DNA from: Apricaphanius iberus
Taxonomy: Eukaryota; Chordata; Actinopteri; Cyprinodontiformes; Aphaniidae
Direction of reading: 5' to 3'
Length of the DNA: 64,000 nucleotides
Assembly: GCA_028564705.1 (NCBI GenBank)
Contig: JAPXFQ010000378.1
Location: 248,001-312,000, forward strand
In this document: in pieces, positions 46,201-57,327 of the stretch
Position numbering within the stretch: position 1 is the first letter of the stretch
Layout of the letters: the number at the start of each line of letters is the position of its first letter
Position numbers and translations under genes: made by a program
The notes under the pieces: generated by a model
What the model saw: only the letters and a program-made list of their open reading frames with translations
Database searches by the model: none
Told to the model about the DNA's origin: nothing

Positions 46201-47460
46201 GGGCAGAAAAGTATTTGGCAGCCACCAGTTGTGCAAGTTATCCCAGTAAAAGATGAGAGAGGTCTGTCATTTTCATCAGAGGTACACTTCAACTGTGAGA
46301 GATAGAAATGAAAACAAAAATACCAGAAATGACATTGTGTGACTTTTTAGATAATTTATTTAGAATATAATGGAATAGAATAGAATAGTATGATCCTTTA
46401 TTGTCCCACAAAGGGAAAATTCATCTGTAACAGCAGCAACATAAATAGTAATAGAAGCCTACAGTCTATTACTCTATTTGTGTAATGGTGCAGAAAAAAG
46501 TATTTGGTAAATAACAAAAGTTCCCCACCATTACTTTGTAATGTAACGTTGGTTGGCAGTGCCAAAGCTCGAAGGTTTCCTGTAGTTCTTCACCAGGTTT
46601 TCAAACATTGTAGCTGGTATTTTGGCCCATTCCTCCATGCAGATCTTCTATAGATCTGGGATATTATTTTACTTTCAACTCCCTCCACAGATTCTCCATT
46701 GGATTGAGGTCTGGAGACTGGCTAGGCCACTTCAGAACCTTGAAATGCTTTTGAGCCACTCCTTTGTTGCCCAGGCGTTGTGTTTGGGATTGTTGTTGTG
46801 CTAGAAGATCCAGCCACAATTCATCTTCAGTGCTCTCCTGATGGAAGGAGTTTTTTTTCCCTAAATCTGGTCCCTTTGCAGAATAGAAGCCCCACCGCAT
46901 GATGTTTCCGCCCCCATGCTTCACAGTAGGTATGGTGCTCTTGGGATGCAACTTACTATTCTTCTCCCTCCAAACACGATGAGTGACATTTATACCAGAG
47001 AGTTCTATATTGGTTTTATTTGACCACACGACATAAGCAGGGGGACCTTTGTAGCGCTGCAGGAATTTAATCCATGATGATGTAGTGCGTTGCTAACATT
47101 AACCTTTGTTGCTGTTGGCCCAGCTCTCTTCAGCTCATTGACAAGTTCCCCCATTTGGTTCTGGGCTGCTCCCTTACCGTTCTCATGTGTTCCCCACCAG
47201 GTGAGATCTTGCATGGAGCCCCAGTTCATGATCGAATATTTATTCCATTGTCTAATAAATGCTCCAACAGTTGGCATGTTCTCACCAAGCTGCTTGCCTG
47301 TTATAGATTGGCTTATCCAAGTTTTATGCAGGTGTACAAGATTGTTCCTGGTATCTTTGGCTAGCTCACTGGTATTGGTATAATGAGTTCAAACAGGTGC
47401 CATGAACCTCTTAACATTCCTTCAGTTTCTGCCCAAAATATTTTTAAAACGCATACCCAA
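46201..47460 (-). mobile_element. Tc1/mariner transposon with disrupted transposase
   Basis: The minus strand carries a helix-turn-helix-side frame (47277-47005) and the catalytic-side frame (47029-46664), split by a frameshift. The left terminus 'ggcagaaaagtatttggcag' (46203) matches the complement of a second remnant at 54555-54578. A short LINE 3' tail ('tagaatagtatgatccttta', 46365-46480) is inserted near this end. The right terminus was not pinned down. It is dead by frameshift. Confidence 0.7.
46664..47029 (-). pseudogene. Tc1-like transposase, catalytic part
   Basis: The 121-codon frame includes TVKHGGGNIMRWG (the block leading into the second catalytic Asp region) and WPSQSPDLNPMENLWRELK (the D-to-E catalytic block of DD34E/DD35E transposases). 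Its N-terminal DNA-binding part is in another frame upstream (47005-47277), so the protein is broken. Confidence 0.85.
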
Positions 47461-48360
47461 ATTAAAATTAGAATTGTTCTTGAATCATTTAGAGTAGAGA
47501 TATGGCTGGGGTCTCTTTGGAAAGAAAACACTCTGAATTTTTTCCCAGATTAGTGAAAATATATCTATGTGCATTTATTGCCAATTTATATAATTTTTAA
47601 TACAGTAGAAAAGAAAATATGTTTGTGTCCGCTTATCAAAATGTATAAAATACATGCTCAAAAATGTATATCTGAATTGTGTGGTAACCCTAAAAACATT
47701 GTGGGTCTAAGGTCTGATTTATTACCTTTATCCACAAAAATAAATGATAGCAATAAACCAAAAAATGAGCATTTTACATCATATATGACCAGCTAAAGTT
47801 CAAACATGCCCAAAAAATGTTCAATCTGTACCAAATCTGCTATTTCTTTCTGATAAAAAAAACTCCCAAAATTACCACTGTCTTACACAAATAAAGCTCC
47901 ACGGCTTCCACCATGTTGTATAATAACAACAAAGTGTGTTTTGACCCAGCAGTCAAATACCTTTTTACTGTGTGTAATGTTGCGTAATCATTTCCTTCCT
48001 TTCTTTGGAAAAGCTTCTTTACGCTCGCCATTTCCTACGGCAAAGATAAAGTCTGACACCTCGAGTGACCTATAATCGTTTTCATCATTACATTGGCTAT
48101 TTGATCCATCAATTGTCAAAATTCTGCGCTGTTATTGATTCAAACAAATTAGTTGTTTTTTTTCTCAGACGGACTTTTACAAAGTTTTCTTTTTGTTAAA
48201 ATCTTGAGAGAGTAGAAGGTATAATATATTTCCTACTGGGTCAAATAAGGTTTGGATTAAAAGGTTACACTTTTAGGCTTACATTGAGAAAGATATTTTC
48301 AATAGGAAGCGCATTGGTGGACGTGACATCACAGGTCAAAAGACAATTCCTGTGATGAAT
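47460..48360. other. AT-rich intergenic stretch
   Basis: No gene or classified repeat recognised. Short frames here have no family features. Confidence 0.45.
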
Positions 48361-48724
48361 CAGGAAAAGAGGTGCTTTTTGCTGGTTGGCTGAGACAGGA
48401 AGGAAGTGGGGAGTTACGTCTTTGCGGAAGCGGAAGGAGCTTGGGATCGTTTGGCGTTTTAAAAATCAAAAGAAAATTTGTATAAAACAATTAAGGGTGA
48501 AAGGACATTCGTTTGGAAAATATAAAGAAATATTGAAGGGAAGAAACAAAGGATTGGAAAACATTCTGACAGGTAGGCACAGCTGTGCAGAAAATGAGAA
48601 GGAGTGGGGAGAGATAGAGGAGTATGAGAGTGAAGATAGCATGGAAATGAGTTAAGGTCAAGAGATGCTGAAAGGAAAGAGAGGATACGTATCAGATGAA
48701 GATAAGATATAGAAACAAAGGAAG

Positions 48725-49755
48725 GTGAATCCAAGTGAACGTAATGAAGATGATGAAAGAGAAAACAAACTTATTCTGAGGTTTATTGAGGAGAATGGTA
48801 TAAACAAAATACGTCCGGTTAAGTTAACAACTATTTTGAAAAATCAAGTGGGACATATTAAAATGGCAAAAGTATTGAGGGGTGGAAATGTGTTAATGGT
48901 GTGTAAATCAGAGGAACAGAGAGAGAAGGCTCGAAAACTGAAAGATGTAGGGAAGCATAAAATGATCAGTGTGAGTAAGGTGGGGTCAGGAGAACAAGGC
49001 CCAAAGGGAATAATATGGGGTATTCCAATTGAGATGTCAGTGGATGAAATCAGGGTTAATATAAGAGGAGCTAAGGTAAAAGAGGTTAAAAGACTAAGTG
49101 AATTCAGAGATGGAGTTAAAAAAGAAAAGGAAGCAGTTATAGTGATGTTTGAGGGAGAGATTCTGCCATATCGAGTCTTTTTGGGTTGTTTATCATATTC
49201 AGTGAGGGAGTTTATACCAAAGCCAATCAGATGCTACAACTGCCAAAGATTTGGGCATACAGCAAATATCTGTAAAGGAAGAAAGAAATGTCCAAAATGT
49301 GGAGAAAATCACGGATTTGAGGAATGTGGTAATAAATTAAAACCCAAATGTTGTAACTGTGGAGGTGAGCATAGTGCTGGTTATGCTGGTTGTCTAAGAA
49401 TGAAGACAGAGATTAATATTCAACAGGCGAAAGTTCAAAATAAGATTTCATATGCAGAGGCTGTAAAAAAATGGTTGGAAGAAATGGAGGGAAAAAACAG
49501 GAGATCATAACGGAAGAAACAAAGAAAGAAATCAGAAAAGAAGAAGAGGGAAAAGTTTGGATAGATTTGAAAAAACTTTTAACTTTCATTGCAGGAGTTA
49601 TTAACGCTACGATGGAGAAAAGATCTAAAACTGAAAGAATCCAAATTATTGTAAAAGCAGCAGCAAATCATTTAGACTTGAGGGAGTTATCATTGGAGGA
49701 AGTCAGACAAAACTTAAGTACTCAGTCAAATCAAGAAGGTGGAGGGTCAGGATAA
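48725..49755 (+). pseudogene. I-clade LINE ORF1 (gag-like, CCHC zinc knuckles)
   Basis: The first 261 codons (48725-49510) hold an RNA-binding-type N-terminal region and three Cys/His knuckles at about residues 170-222 (CYNCQRFGHTANIC, CPKCGENHGFEEC, CCNCGGEHSAGYAGC). A frameshift in the A-run near 49490 moves the rest to the frame ending at TAA 49753-49755. Its product would package the LINE RNA. The start is the first ATG upstream of the conserved region; an earlier start is possible. Confidence 0.75.
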
Positions 49756-52700
49756 ATGGTATTAATACTGCAATGGAATGCAAGAAGTTTAATAGCTAAT
49801 GGACAGGAACTAAAAAGATGGGTAGAAGATCAAATAGAAAAACCAGAGATAATATGTATTCAGTAGACATGGTTCAATAAAAAATTAGATTTTAAATTAT
49901 TATCATACAATATAATTAGAAAAGATAGAGAAAATGGTGAAGGAGGAGGATGTGCAACTTTTATTAAGAACAATTTAAATTATAGAGTTGTTATAATAGG
50001 GAAGGAAGAAGAATTTATAGGAATAGAAATATATACAGATAGTGGAAATTTATATATAGTAAATTATTATAATCCATGTAAGAAATCAGAAATAAATAAC
50101 ATAAAAATAATGATAGAAAATAATTGTAAAAATGTATTGATATGTGGTGATTTTAATGCACATAATACAGTATGGGAAGGGAAAAAAACAGATTTAAATG
50201 GTGAGGTAATTGAAGAAATAATGGATGAAATACATTTGGTATGTTTGAATGATGGAAAAGGAACAAGATTAGATGTTAATACAGGATACATTTCGGCAAT
50301 AGACATTACATTAACTTCAAGTGAATTTGCTGGGAAAAGTGAGTGGGAGGTTCAGGAAAATTTGATGGGCAGTGACCATTATCCAATTTTGATTAAGATA
50401 GTAGGATTTAGGGATTCAAAAATTGAAGTTAGAGAGGAAAGGTGGGTATTTAGAAAGGCAAACTGGGATAAATTTAAAAGCATATGTGAAAAGAATACAG
50501 ATAAAATAAATATGGAAAAAAAAGTGTAGAAATGGTAGAAAAAACATTTAGAAAAATAATTATTGAAGCAGCAGATAAATCAATTCCAAAAAGTAAAGGG
50601 AATATGAAAAAGAAAAATGTGCCTTGGTGGAATGATGAATGTGAAAAAGTAATTAAAGAAAGAAATAAGAGTATGAAAGAATTAAAAAAAGAATCATAAT
50701 TATGAAAACTTAATAAAATATAAAAGATTGCAAGCAGAGGTAAGAAAAACAATTAAAATTGCTAAAAGGAAAAGTTGGAGAAATTTTTGTGATAAAATCG
50801 GAAGAACAACACAAGTAAGTGAAGTTTGGAGAATGATTAAGAAAATGAAAGGAATATACAGAGAGAGGAGTTATTCAGCTTTAAAAATAAAAGATGAAAT
50901 AATTATTAAAAATGAAGAAAAAGCAGAAATTTTAGCTAAGACATTTGTTAAAATAAATAGTAATAATAATTTATCAGAAGACAGAAGGAATAAAAGGGAG
51001 GAAATTAGGGAAAAATACGAGGTAGCGAATGAAGAAAGTAGTAAAATGTCAGTATTAGATATTACTTTTATGATATATGATTGAATTAGAACAAGCTTTA
51101 GGGAAAAGTAAAAATACGGCACCAGGTAATGACAAAATTACTTATGGGATGATTAAACATCTAGGGAATAAAATGAAAATGAGTTTGTTGAATTTATATA
51201 ATAAAGTTTGGATAGAAGGAGTAATACCAAAAAATTGGAAAGAGGCAATAATTATAGCTATATTGAAACCAGGAAAAGAATCAACTAATCCGGAAAATTA
51301 TAGACCAATAGCCCTTACATCACATATAGGAAAAATTATGGAAAGGATGATTACAGAGAGAATAAATTATTATCTTGAAAGTAAAAAATTGATTAGAAAA
51401 TATCAAAGTGGTTTTAGAAAAGGTAGAAGTACTATGGATCCAATTGTTTATTTAGAAAATAAAATTAGAAAAGCGCAAAAAAAATTTAAGAAAGTTTAGT
51501 TGTAGTATTTTTTGATATTGAAAAGGCTTATGATATGGTTTGGAAGGAAGGTTTACTAATAAAATTAAAGAGATTGGGAATAAAAGGAAGAGTTCATAAT
51601 TGGTTCATAAAAATATTTAGTAGATATATACAAGTAAAGATAGGAGATAAAGTATCAAAAAGTTATTTATCAGAAAATGGAACACCTCAAGGCAGTATAA
51701 TTAGTCCAATATTGTTTACTATTATGATAAATAGTATATATGAAAATATAGAGTATGATTTTGGAAGGGCATTATGCGCAGATGATGGAGCGTTGTGGAA
51801 AAGGGGAAGAAATATAAAACATGTGCAAAAGAAATTACAAGAAGAAATATCAAAAGTAGAAAAATGGTCGTATGAGTGGGGATTTAAATTCTCAGATGAA
51901 AAAACAAAAAGCTTGGTGTTTACAAAGAAAAGAAATGTGGAAATTAATCTTAAATTATATGGAGAGAATATAGAACAGGTAAAGAGTTTTAAATATCTGT
52001 GGGTTATTTTTGACAGTAAGCTAACTTGGAAGGAAAATATAATTAAAATTGAGGAAAGATGTAAAAAAGTAATAAATATAATGAGGTGTCTAAAGGGTAA
52101 TGATTGGGGGGCTAGTGCAAAAGCATTAAAGCAAATATATATAACAATGATAAGATCAGTAATAGATTATGGAAGTATTGTATATAGCTCTGCATGCAAA
52201 TCATTATTAAGAAAGATTGAAATAATACAAAATCAGGCATTGAGAATATGTTGTGGGGCAATAAAAACATCTCCTTTAGCATCTTTATAGGTTGAAATGG
52301 GAGAAATGCCAATAGGACTAAGATTTAAATACAATTTATTAAATTATTGGGCTAGTATTAAAGGATGTTCAAAGGATGAGCATTTGATCAAAAACAATAT
52401 GTATTTATATAGGGAAAATGAAAAATTTGATAGTATGATAGAAAAGGCAAACAAATTAGCAGAAATTTATAAAATAAATGATATTAGATTTATAAATAAA
52501 TATTTATATTCAGTGACTCCTAAATGGATTTTTCCTAGGTGTAATATTGACTATATATTAAAAATATGATAGATATAAATAAGAGAAAAGGAAATTGGGA
52601 TAATATTATAAATAATAGATTAAATAGTATACATAAAAACTATATACCAATATATACAGATGGATCAAAAGAGTCTGAAAGTGGGAGAACAGGTTTTTCT

Positions 52701-53400
52701 TTTTATATTCCTGCAGTAGGAAAATAAAATAAAAATAAAAGCACTAGATGGAATATCAGTTTTTACAGTTGAAATGCTGGCAATTTATTTTAGTTTAGAT
52801 TGGATTGAGAAAAATAGAGTTTTAAAAAAGTATAATATGTACAGATTCATTTTCAGTTTTGTGAACAATTATCTCAAGAATAAATGAAAACAGAGTTGAT
52901 ATTATTCTAGAAATATTTGAATGCCTATTTAGATTAAATAAATTAGGAATTGAAATAAGATTCATGTGGGTTCCAGCACACAGAGGGATAGAAGGAAATA
53001 AAACATCAGATTATTACGCAAAACGAGCGATAAAGTTAGAAACAGGAATAGAGATTCCTTTTAGTATTAAAGAAGTGAAATCTATAATTAAGGAAAAAAT
53101 TATGAATGAATGGCAGGAAAAGTGGATAAAAGAAAAAAAAGGGAAGACATTTATTTAATATACAGAAAGAAGTAGGTAAGGTGAAGATAAAGGAGTTTAA
53201 TAATAGAGAGCAAACAATAATATCAAGACTAAGAATAGGAAATTCGGGATTAAATAGCACTTTGTATGTTATGGGAAAACATCAAACAGGTTTGTGTGAG
53301 TGTGGGAAAGAAAGGGAAACTGTAGAGCATGTTCTATGTTTTTGAAGTAAGTATAAAGTAATTAGAGAAAAATTAAAAGATAAATTAAAAATTAAAGGAT
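49756..53400 (+). pseudogene. I-clade LINE ORF2 (EN-RT-RNase H), broken
   Basis: ATG 49756 directly follows the ORF1 stop (TAAATG). The endonuclease reads LQWNARSLIANGQELK, then a TAG at 49864-49866 where the family has Glu (CIQ*TW), then VLICGDFNAHNTVWEG and MGSDHYPI. The RT carries PGNDKITYGMIK, NYRPIALTSHIGKIMERM, YQSGFRKGRSTMDP, NGTPQGSIISPILF and CADDGALW (active-site box, usually Y/F-ADD). RNase H has IYTDGSKE and WVPAHRGIEGNK. Frameshifts lie near 50520, 51070, 51500, 52290 and 52725. It is a transposon gene, not a host gene. Confidence 0.8.
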
Positions 53401-54059
53401 ATGGAGATTGGAATTTATAAAACAGTATTGAATGGAAATAATAACATTTATAAATTAGTGTTAGAGTTTCTTAGGAAAAGTAAGTTAGTTAATAGAATTT
53501 ATAATTATTTTGTTTTACTCCTCACTTTGACTCACACTCCTGCACAGTAGGTGGCAGTAATGCACCTTAAGTTGGATGCCACCCGCCATTTAAACAAAAA
53601 GAAGATGAAGAACCAGGAAAACTCTAGTTTTCAGCAGAGCAATTTTAGGCTCTTATGTTACAATTTTTATGGATTTATTTTTGCTGTGGACCAACAACTT
53701 CGTTGGAGAACTTTGATCAGACCCTAATGGATCTAAAAAGACCCGTTTTGATTGAGATGGAGCGGTTTACCATGTAAAACAGACTACAAAGTAGTAAGTT
53801 CAAACGTTTATTTTCACTTCTTGAGTGTGGGTTAGGGTTGACAAAAGAGCTTGTTGCGCTTACAGTGGTCATTGTAATCTTGTTAGCCATCCATAATTGA
53901 AATCACACGGCTTTCAAATGTTATAAGAAATGTATATTGACAAAAGTTGGTTTAGACAGTAGCAGCTTTAAACTACCAACTTTTTAGTGGGCCCGTGGGC
54001 AGGCCCTAGGACGACAGAAGAGACTCTTAAAGTAGTAACAGGTTTGTGAGGGGCAGAAT

Positions 54060-54600
54060 TCTTGTTTGTAGGTGCTAAAAACGTATTTTCTGCACCATTA
54101 TACAAATAATTTCTTTAAAAATCATACAATGGGAAACCGACCAGTGTTGGATCGGAAGTTCGGCAAAAAATAGAGCAAGGGATGAAGTCCGACCAGCCAG
54201 GAAGCTCCAGGATCCAGGGTTCACAGAGGAGAGATTGTCGAGAGGTAAACCGGAAGGGATCTACAAGGGAGAAAAGGAGAGGTAAGTTTCCCAGGATTTA
54301 TTTCACTAGAAGGTTTCCTCAGAAGAAGCTCTGATAGTAAAGTTTAGCCTGTATACCAAACTTAGTGCGAGAACCATCTGGCATCAGTCTACAGGTTCCA
54401 CTCTCCTTAAGAAATGTAAGGTTGACGATGTATGATGGAAAGCACCTGCTGCAGAACCTGCTGGCCACGCCCCCCACAGAACAAGATAAGAACAAAGCAA
54501 AACACACCCACTTACCCAACACAAAGGTTCTGAGATGTAACACAACTTGCAAAATTAGTGGCTGTCAAATACTTTTTTTGCCCCTCTATGACAAATGTTA
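54060..54600 (+). mobile_element. deleted Tc1-like copy
   Basis: 'gtattttctgcaccattata' (54070) is the complement of 46475-46500 and 'ggctgtcaaatacttttttt' (54560) the complement of the terminus at 46205-46225. It is thus the same family as 46201-47460, in the opposite orientation and internally deleted or replaced. Confidence 0.5.
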
Positions 54601-55780
54601 CCGTTTCTTTTTACTGTGGTCATTCTCCATTTTAACTTGAAAACTGCAGCTTAAACCTTTTGGAGAATTTAAATCTGGATATCATAAATACTTAAAGCCC
54701 CATATATGACCTAACAGTTTTGTCAAAGATCATTGACAAGGCAGTTTATTAATAAAGGCACTCATTTTTGATAAGTAAAATCTTCGGTTCTCTATCAGGT
54801 TTTTGACCGCATGATAGCACAAAGACCAAGCACCAGACATTTGAAATGACATGTCTATATTGGTATTATCGGACCTCAGTTGACCATAACAAACTAATTG
54901 ACAGACTGCATAGGAGTGTTTTGTAAGGCGCTGAATGGGTTGAGGTCTCACTTTGGCTTGATTATGTGTACATTCAGTCAGAATTCTGACTGGTTAAATT
55001 GAGTGACTGGAGAGTTGACACCATGTAGAGGCTCTGCCGTGTGTTGTGTTGTGTGTGGCATTGCCAAGGCATTGTTACAGATGAAGAGGCCAAGACCAGT
55101 ATCCCTACGGGACAATAAAGTGTGGTTTTGTCATGCTTTTAAGAGACTCTAGAGCAAACACAGACCACGTACAACAGAAAATCTGTTAAAAGGTGTTTAT
55201 TTAGACAATAGAAAACTGGAGAAACTGGAGAATGGAACGAAGGTGAGTATTAGAACAGGTGAGGTTTGAAGGATGATCATTATTCCTACAAGACAACAGA
55301 ACTGGGGCTTTATGGTGAGTTGGAGATATCAGGAGGAGGTAAGTGGATCCTGTGAGTGAGTAGCTGGCAGAAGATGGAATGGAAGAGGACATTCTGTTTC
55401 TTTTGTAGGTGGTGACCAGTGGAACACCAGTGTCCTTGAGGATGGACAGACGGGTAAGTTAGGTTAGGCGATACTAGGCTGGCGAGTTTTGGCGAGGCAG
55501 TCGGGGAAAGGCACGGAGGACAGGAGGAATGATTCCCAGGAAGAAGATGCCGATTCAGCAACTAGGAAGGTAATGCTTAAGGACGAGGAAGGCATGGAGG
55601 AGACTGGAATCTTCAGAGGAAGCCTTTGGTAACAATGTATTGCCTCAAAATGCTTGAACTAACAAGCTGTTCCACTCCATTTCTTTTTTCTACCAGAAAT
55701 AATGGTAATGTCACTTTGTCAGTTGTTCATTCAAATGACAGAATGAATTAGAGAACATCCCCAGACACCAGATGGCAGTG
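54600..55780. other. intergenic stretch upstream of pgpep1
   Basis: No gene recognised. A purine-rich segment at 55210-55600 gives short frames on the minus strand with no family features. Confidence 0.45.
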
Positions 55781-55859
55781 CAATCCACTCATATTTACAA
55801 TGTTACTTGCTTCACAGTTAACTAAAAGAAGAAACACCTGTACTTCCTGGTTGGGATCT

Positions 55860-55905
55860 ATTTATTATTCAGCTATAAAAGTTCTACTCATGCCAAACAG
55901 GCAGA
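55860..55905 (+). promoter_or_regulatory. pgpep1: pgpep1 proximal promoter with TATA-like box
   Basis: CTATAAAAG at 55873-55881 lies about 25-30 bp before the ATG at 55906. If it is used as a TATA box the 5' UTR would be very short. An upstream start with the box inside the UTR is also possible. Confidence 0.35.
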
Positions 55906-55936
55906 ATGACCAGTAAGAAAAAAGTAGTTGTGACAG
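55906..55936 (+). CDS. pgpep1: pgpep1 coding exon 1
   Basis: 31 nt, ATG to the first base of Gly11, donor ACAG|GTAAGA. It encodes MTSKKKVVVT. Too short to detect alone; identified by joining to the next exon. Confidence 0.88.
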
Positions 55937-57209
55937 GTAAGATGTTCTGATTGGTTTAGAGATGCAATACAGTCAAATGTGTTTAAGTTGGCGTATTTTA
56001 TTTATCTACAGTGCTGAGGAATCATTAATCATATGAGAGCAATTGTTTAAAAAAGGGTTTAACTGTTGTTAAGGCGACATAAGGGCACAGCTTTCAAACA
56101 TGGATGCACATCAGAATTATTTTCTTACAGTTTTCTGGCGTAAATATGAAACAGTCAGAAAGTAATCAGGTGTCATGTGCCTCAGCTAACATTAATGTTT
56201 AACTTCATGTAAACTTTAGACTGTGAAAAAGCTCTCCGTCTAAACCAGCACCTCGTACCCATCAGCATATATATTGTTCTGTATGTTCCTGATGTCCCCT
56301 GCTGCAGCGCCTGACACCTCTCTTTGCTTTGCCACAGGGTTTCAGCCCTTTGGTGAGCACGCTGTAAACTCCAGCTGGGTGGCAGTCCAGGTAATCAGTT
56401 ATCAAGCTGTGTTTATTGAACAAGCTTCAAGTTTTATGTAACTATACACTGCTTAAAAAGTAAAGGAAACACTAAAAATAACACACCCTAGATCTGAATG
56501 AATGAAATATTCTTATTAAATACTTTGTTGTTTACATAGTTGAATGTGCAAATCAAAATGAGGCTCAGTAGTGTCTGTGGCCTCCACGAGTGTGTATGAC
56601 CTGCCTTTAATGCCTGGGCATGCTCCTGATGAGGTGGTGGATGGTCTAATGAGAGATCTCCTCCGAAACCTGGACTAAAGCGTCCGCCAAATCCTGGACA
56701 GTCTGTGGTGCAACGTGGTGTTGGTGGATGGAGTGAGACAAGGTCTGGCCATCGGTCGGGCCAGTCCATAAAATCAATGCCTTCGTCTTGCAGGAACTGC
56801 TAACACACTCCAGCCACATTCGGTCTTGTATTGTCTTGCATTACGAGTAGAGGCTGACTGATATATCGGTTGGCCGATATATCTAATCTTTCTCTATATC
56901 GGCCGTCAGCCGAAAAAAAGAAAAAAGATTAGACACCTGTGTGGCCATCTGCAGCCACTACTTGACTGAATATATATATATATATACAATGTTTGACTTT
57001 GTTTTAGTTTGTATACTTAAAGAAACTTGAATCTGTTTTATTTTCTATTGTTCCAAAACCTTTTGCACTCAGGTTACTGTTTTTTTAATTTTTTTATATT
57101 GTCTTATATTTGAAGTTCAATAAATATTTAAAGAGTTTTATTGAGTTTTTCAATTTATATTGCACACAGTGAGGGTGCAATTGTCTTTCACAATCAAAAC
57201 GCTGCTAAA

Positions 57210-57254
<45 letters not shown>

Positions 57255-57255
57255 T

Positions 57256-57291
<36 letters not shown>

Positions 57292-57292
57292 A

Positions 57293-57327
<35 letters not shown>

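Larger units (their letters stand above)
48369..53613 (+). mobile_element. nearly full-length I-clade LINE with RNase H
   Basis: A 5.2-kb plus-strand non-LTR retrotransposon with ORF1 (zinc knuckles), then ORF2 with apurinic endonuclease, reverse transcriptase and RNase H domains. RNase H after RT is the hallmark of the I superfamily (I/Nimb-type in fish). It ends in the 'aggtggcagtaatgcacctt' tail. CAGGAAAA at 48361-48368 and 53614-53621 may be the target duplication. The sense strand is strikingly purine- and A-rich compared with its surroundings. Several frameshifts and a stop break ORF2, so it is dead. It lies between jund and pgpep1. Confidence 0.8.
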
